Shown: positions 6,528 through 6,633 of the stretch, piece after piece
Layout: every line of letters begins with the position of its first letter
Position numbering within the stretch: the stretch's first letter is position 1
Assembly: GCA_036003885.1 (NCBI GenBank)
Contig: DASYSA010000166.1
Location: 1-6,633 of the forward strand
From: DASYSA01 sp036003885
GTDB lineage: Bacteria; Acidobacteriota; Blastocatellia; UBA7656
Length of the DNA stretch: 6,633 bases
Reading direction: 5' to 3'
The notes under the pieces: model-generated
The model's database searches: none
Seen by the model: the letters and a program-made list of their open reading frames with translations, nothing else
Told to the model about the DNA's origin: nothing
Program-made: the position numbers and the translations under genes

Positions 6528-6571
6528 AATCCCCCAACCGGAAGGTTGGGGATCTTTCACTTCAGCCTACA
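6528..6571. repeat. Hairpin repeat, copy 2
   Basis: The 26-base hairpin core is identical to that of copy 1, including the fifth C and the GGAA loop. The tail TTTCACTTCAGCCTACA matches the copy 1 tail apart from a few changes. Its core starts 65 bases after that of copy 1. Confidence 0.8.
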
Positions 6572-6593
6572 TCGAAAGGCCGATGGCGAGGTA

Positions 6594-6620
6594 AATCCGA
6601 CAGCCTGCAGGTTGGGGATT
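6594..6620. repeat. Hairpin repeat, copy 3 (degenerate)
   Basis: The right arm GGTTGGGGATT is kept in full. The left arm has decayed to AATCC..AGCCT and the loop region is CTGCAG. AATCC still pairs with GGATT at the base. It begins 66 bases after copy 2, in register with the array. The window ends soon after, so further copies may lie outside. Confidence 0.6.
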
Positions 6621-6633
6621 CGCGAGAAGCAGG

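Noticed and set aside
6462..6620. CRISPR array
   Set aside because: Repeats are hairpins of about 44 bases with tails that vary, the gaps are only about 21 bases, the third copy is decayed and no cas gene is present.

Overview
The window holds four protein-coding genes and one repeat-rich gene-free end. It looks like chromosomal DNA of a free-living, moderately GC-rich Gram-negative-type bacterium. The combination of a very long exported TPR-CHAT protein, a DUF2378/TIGR02265-like protein and a membrane-anchored protein with a long disordered linker is the kind of content seen in Acidobacteriota (Blastocatellia-like) or Myxococcota. That placement is inference from family distribution only. 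There is no rRNA, tRNA, phage gene, transposase or cas gene.

Left part (1-4274): a 5'-truncated membrane-anchored protein of unknown function reads rightward. It converges, with only 24 bases between the stop codons, on a large leftward gene for an exported TPR-CHAT protein. That protein has a signal peptide, a PPC-like beta domain, nine 40-residue TPRs, a coiled coil and a C-terminal CHAT caspase-like peptidase domain with its His and Cys intact. I place its start at 4274 (1134 aa) because a perfect GGAGG sits 8 bases upstream. The longest reading frame would begin 44 codons earlier, at a TTG with no ribosome site.

Centre (4275-5126): a divergent control region separates the CHAT gene from a rightward 189-aa protein. 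That protein resembles the myxobacterial DUF2378/TIGR02265 family and ends in a V4R-like His/Cys/Trp motif. The region holds an extended -10 promoter facing each way and a perfect 7-bp-arm palindrome at the predicted start of the CHAT transcript. Shared control of the CHAT and DUF2378-like genes is possible but not shown.

Right part (5163-6633): a leftward low-specificity L-threonine aldolase (ltaE) has its own extended -10 promoter. It is ordinary metabolism, with no evident link to the CHAT gene. Beyond it, 6252-6633 contains no credible gene but is dense in hairpins. An imperfect stem-loop and a nested two-stem structure are followed by three copies, spaced about 65 bases, of a GGTTGGGGATT hairpin repeat. 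The array reaches almost to the window edge and may continue. This REP-like array and the CHAT/DUF2378 divergent locus are the most interesting parts of the window.
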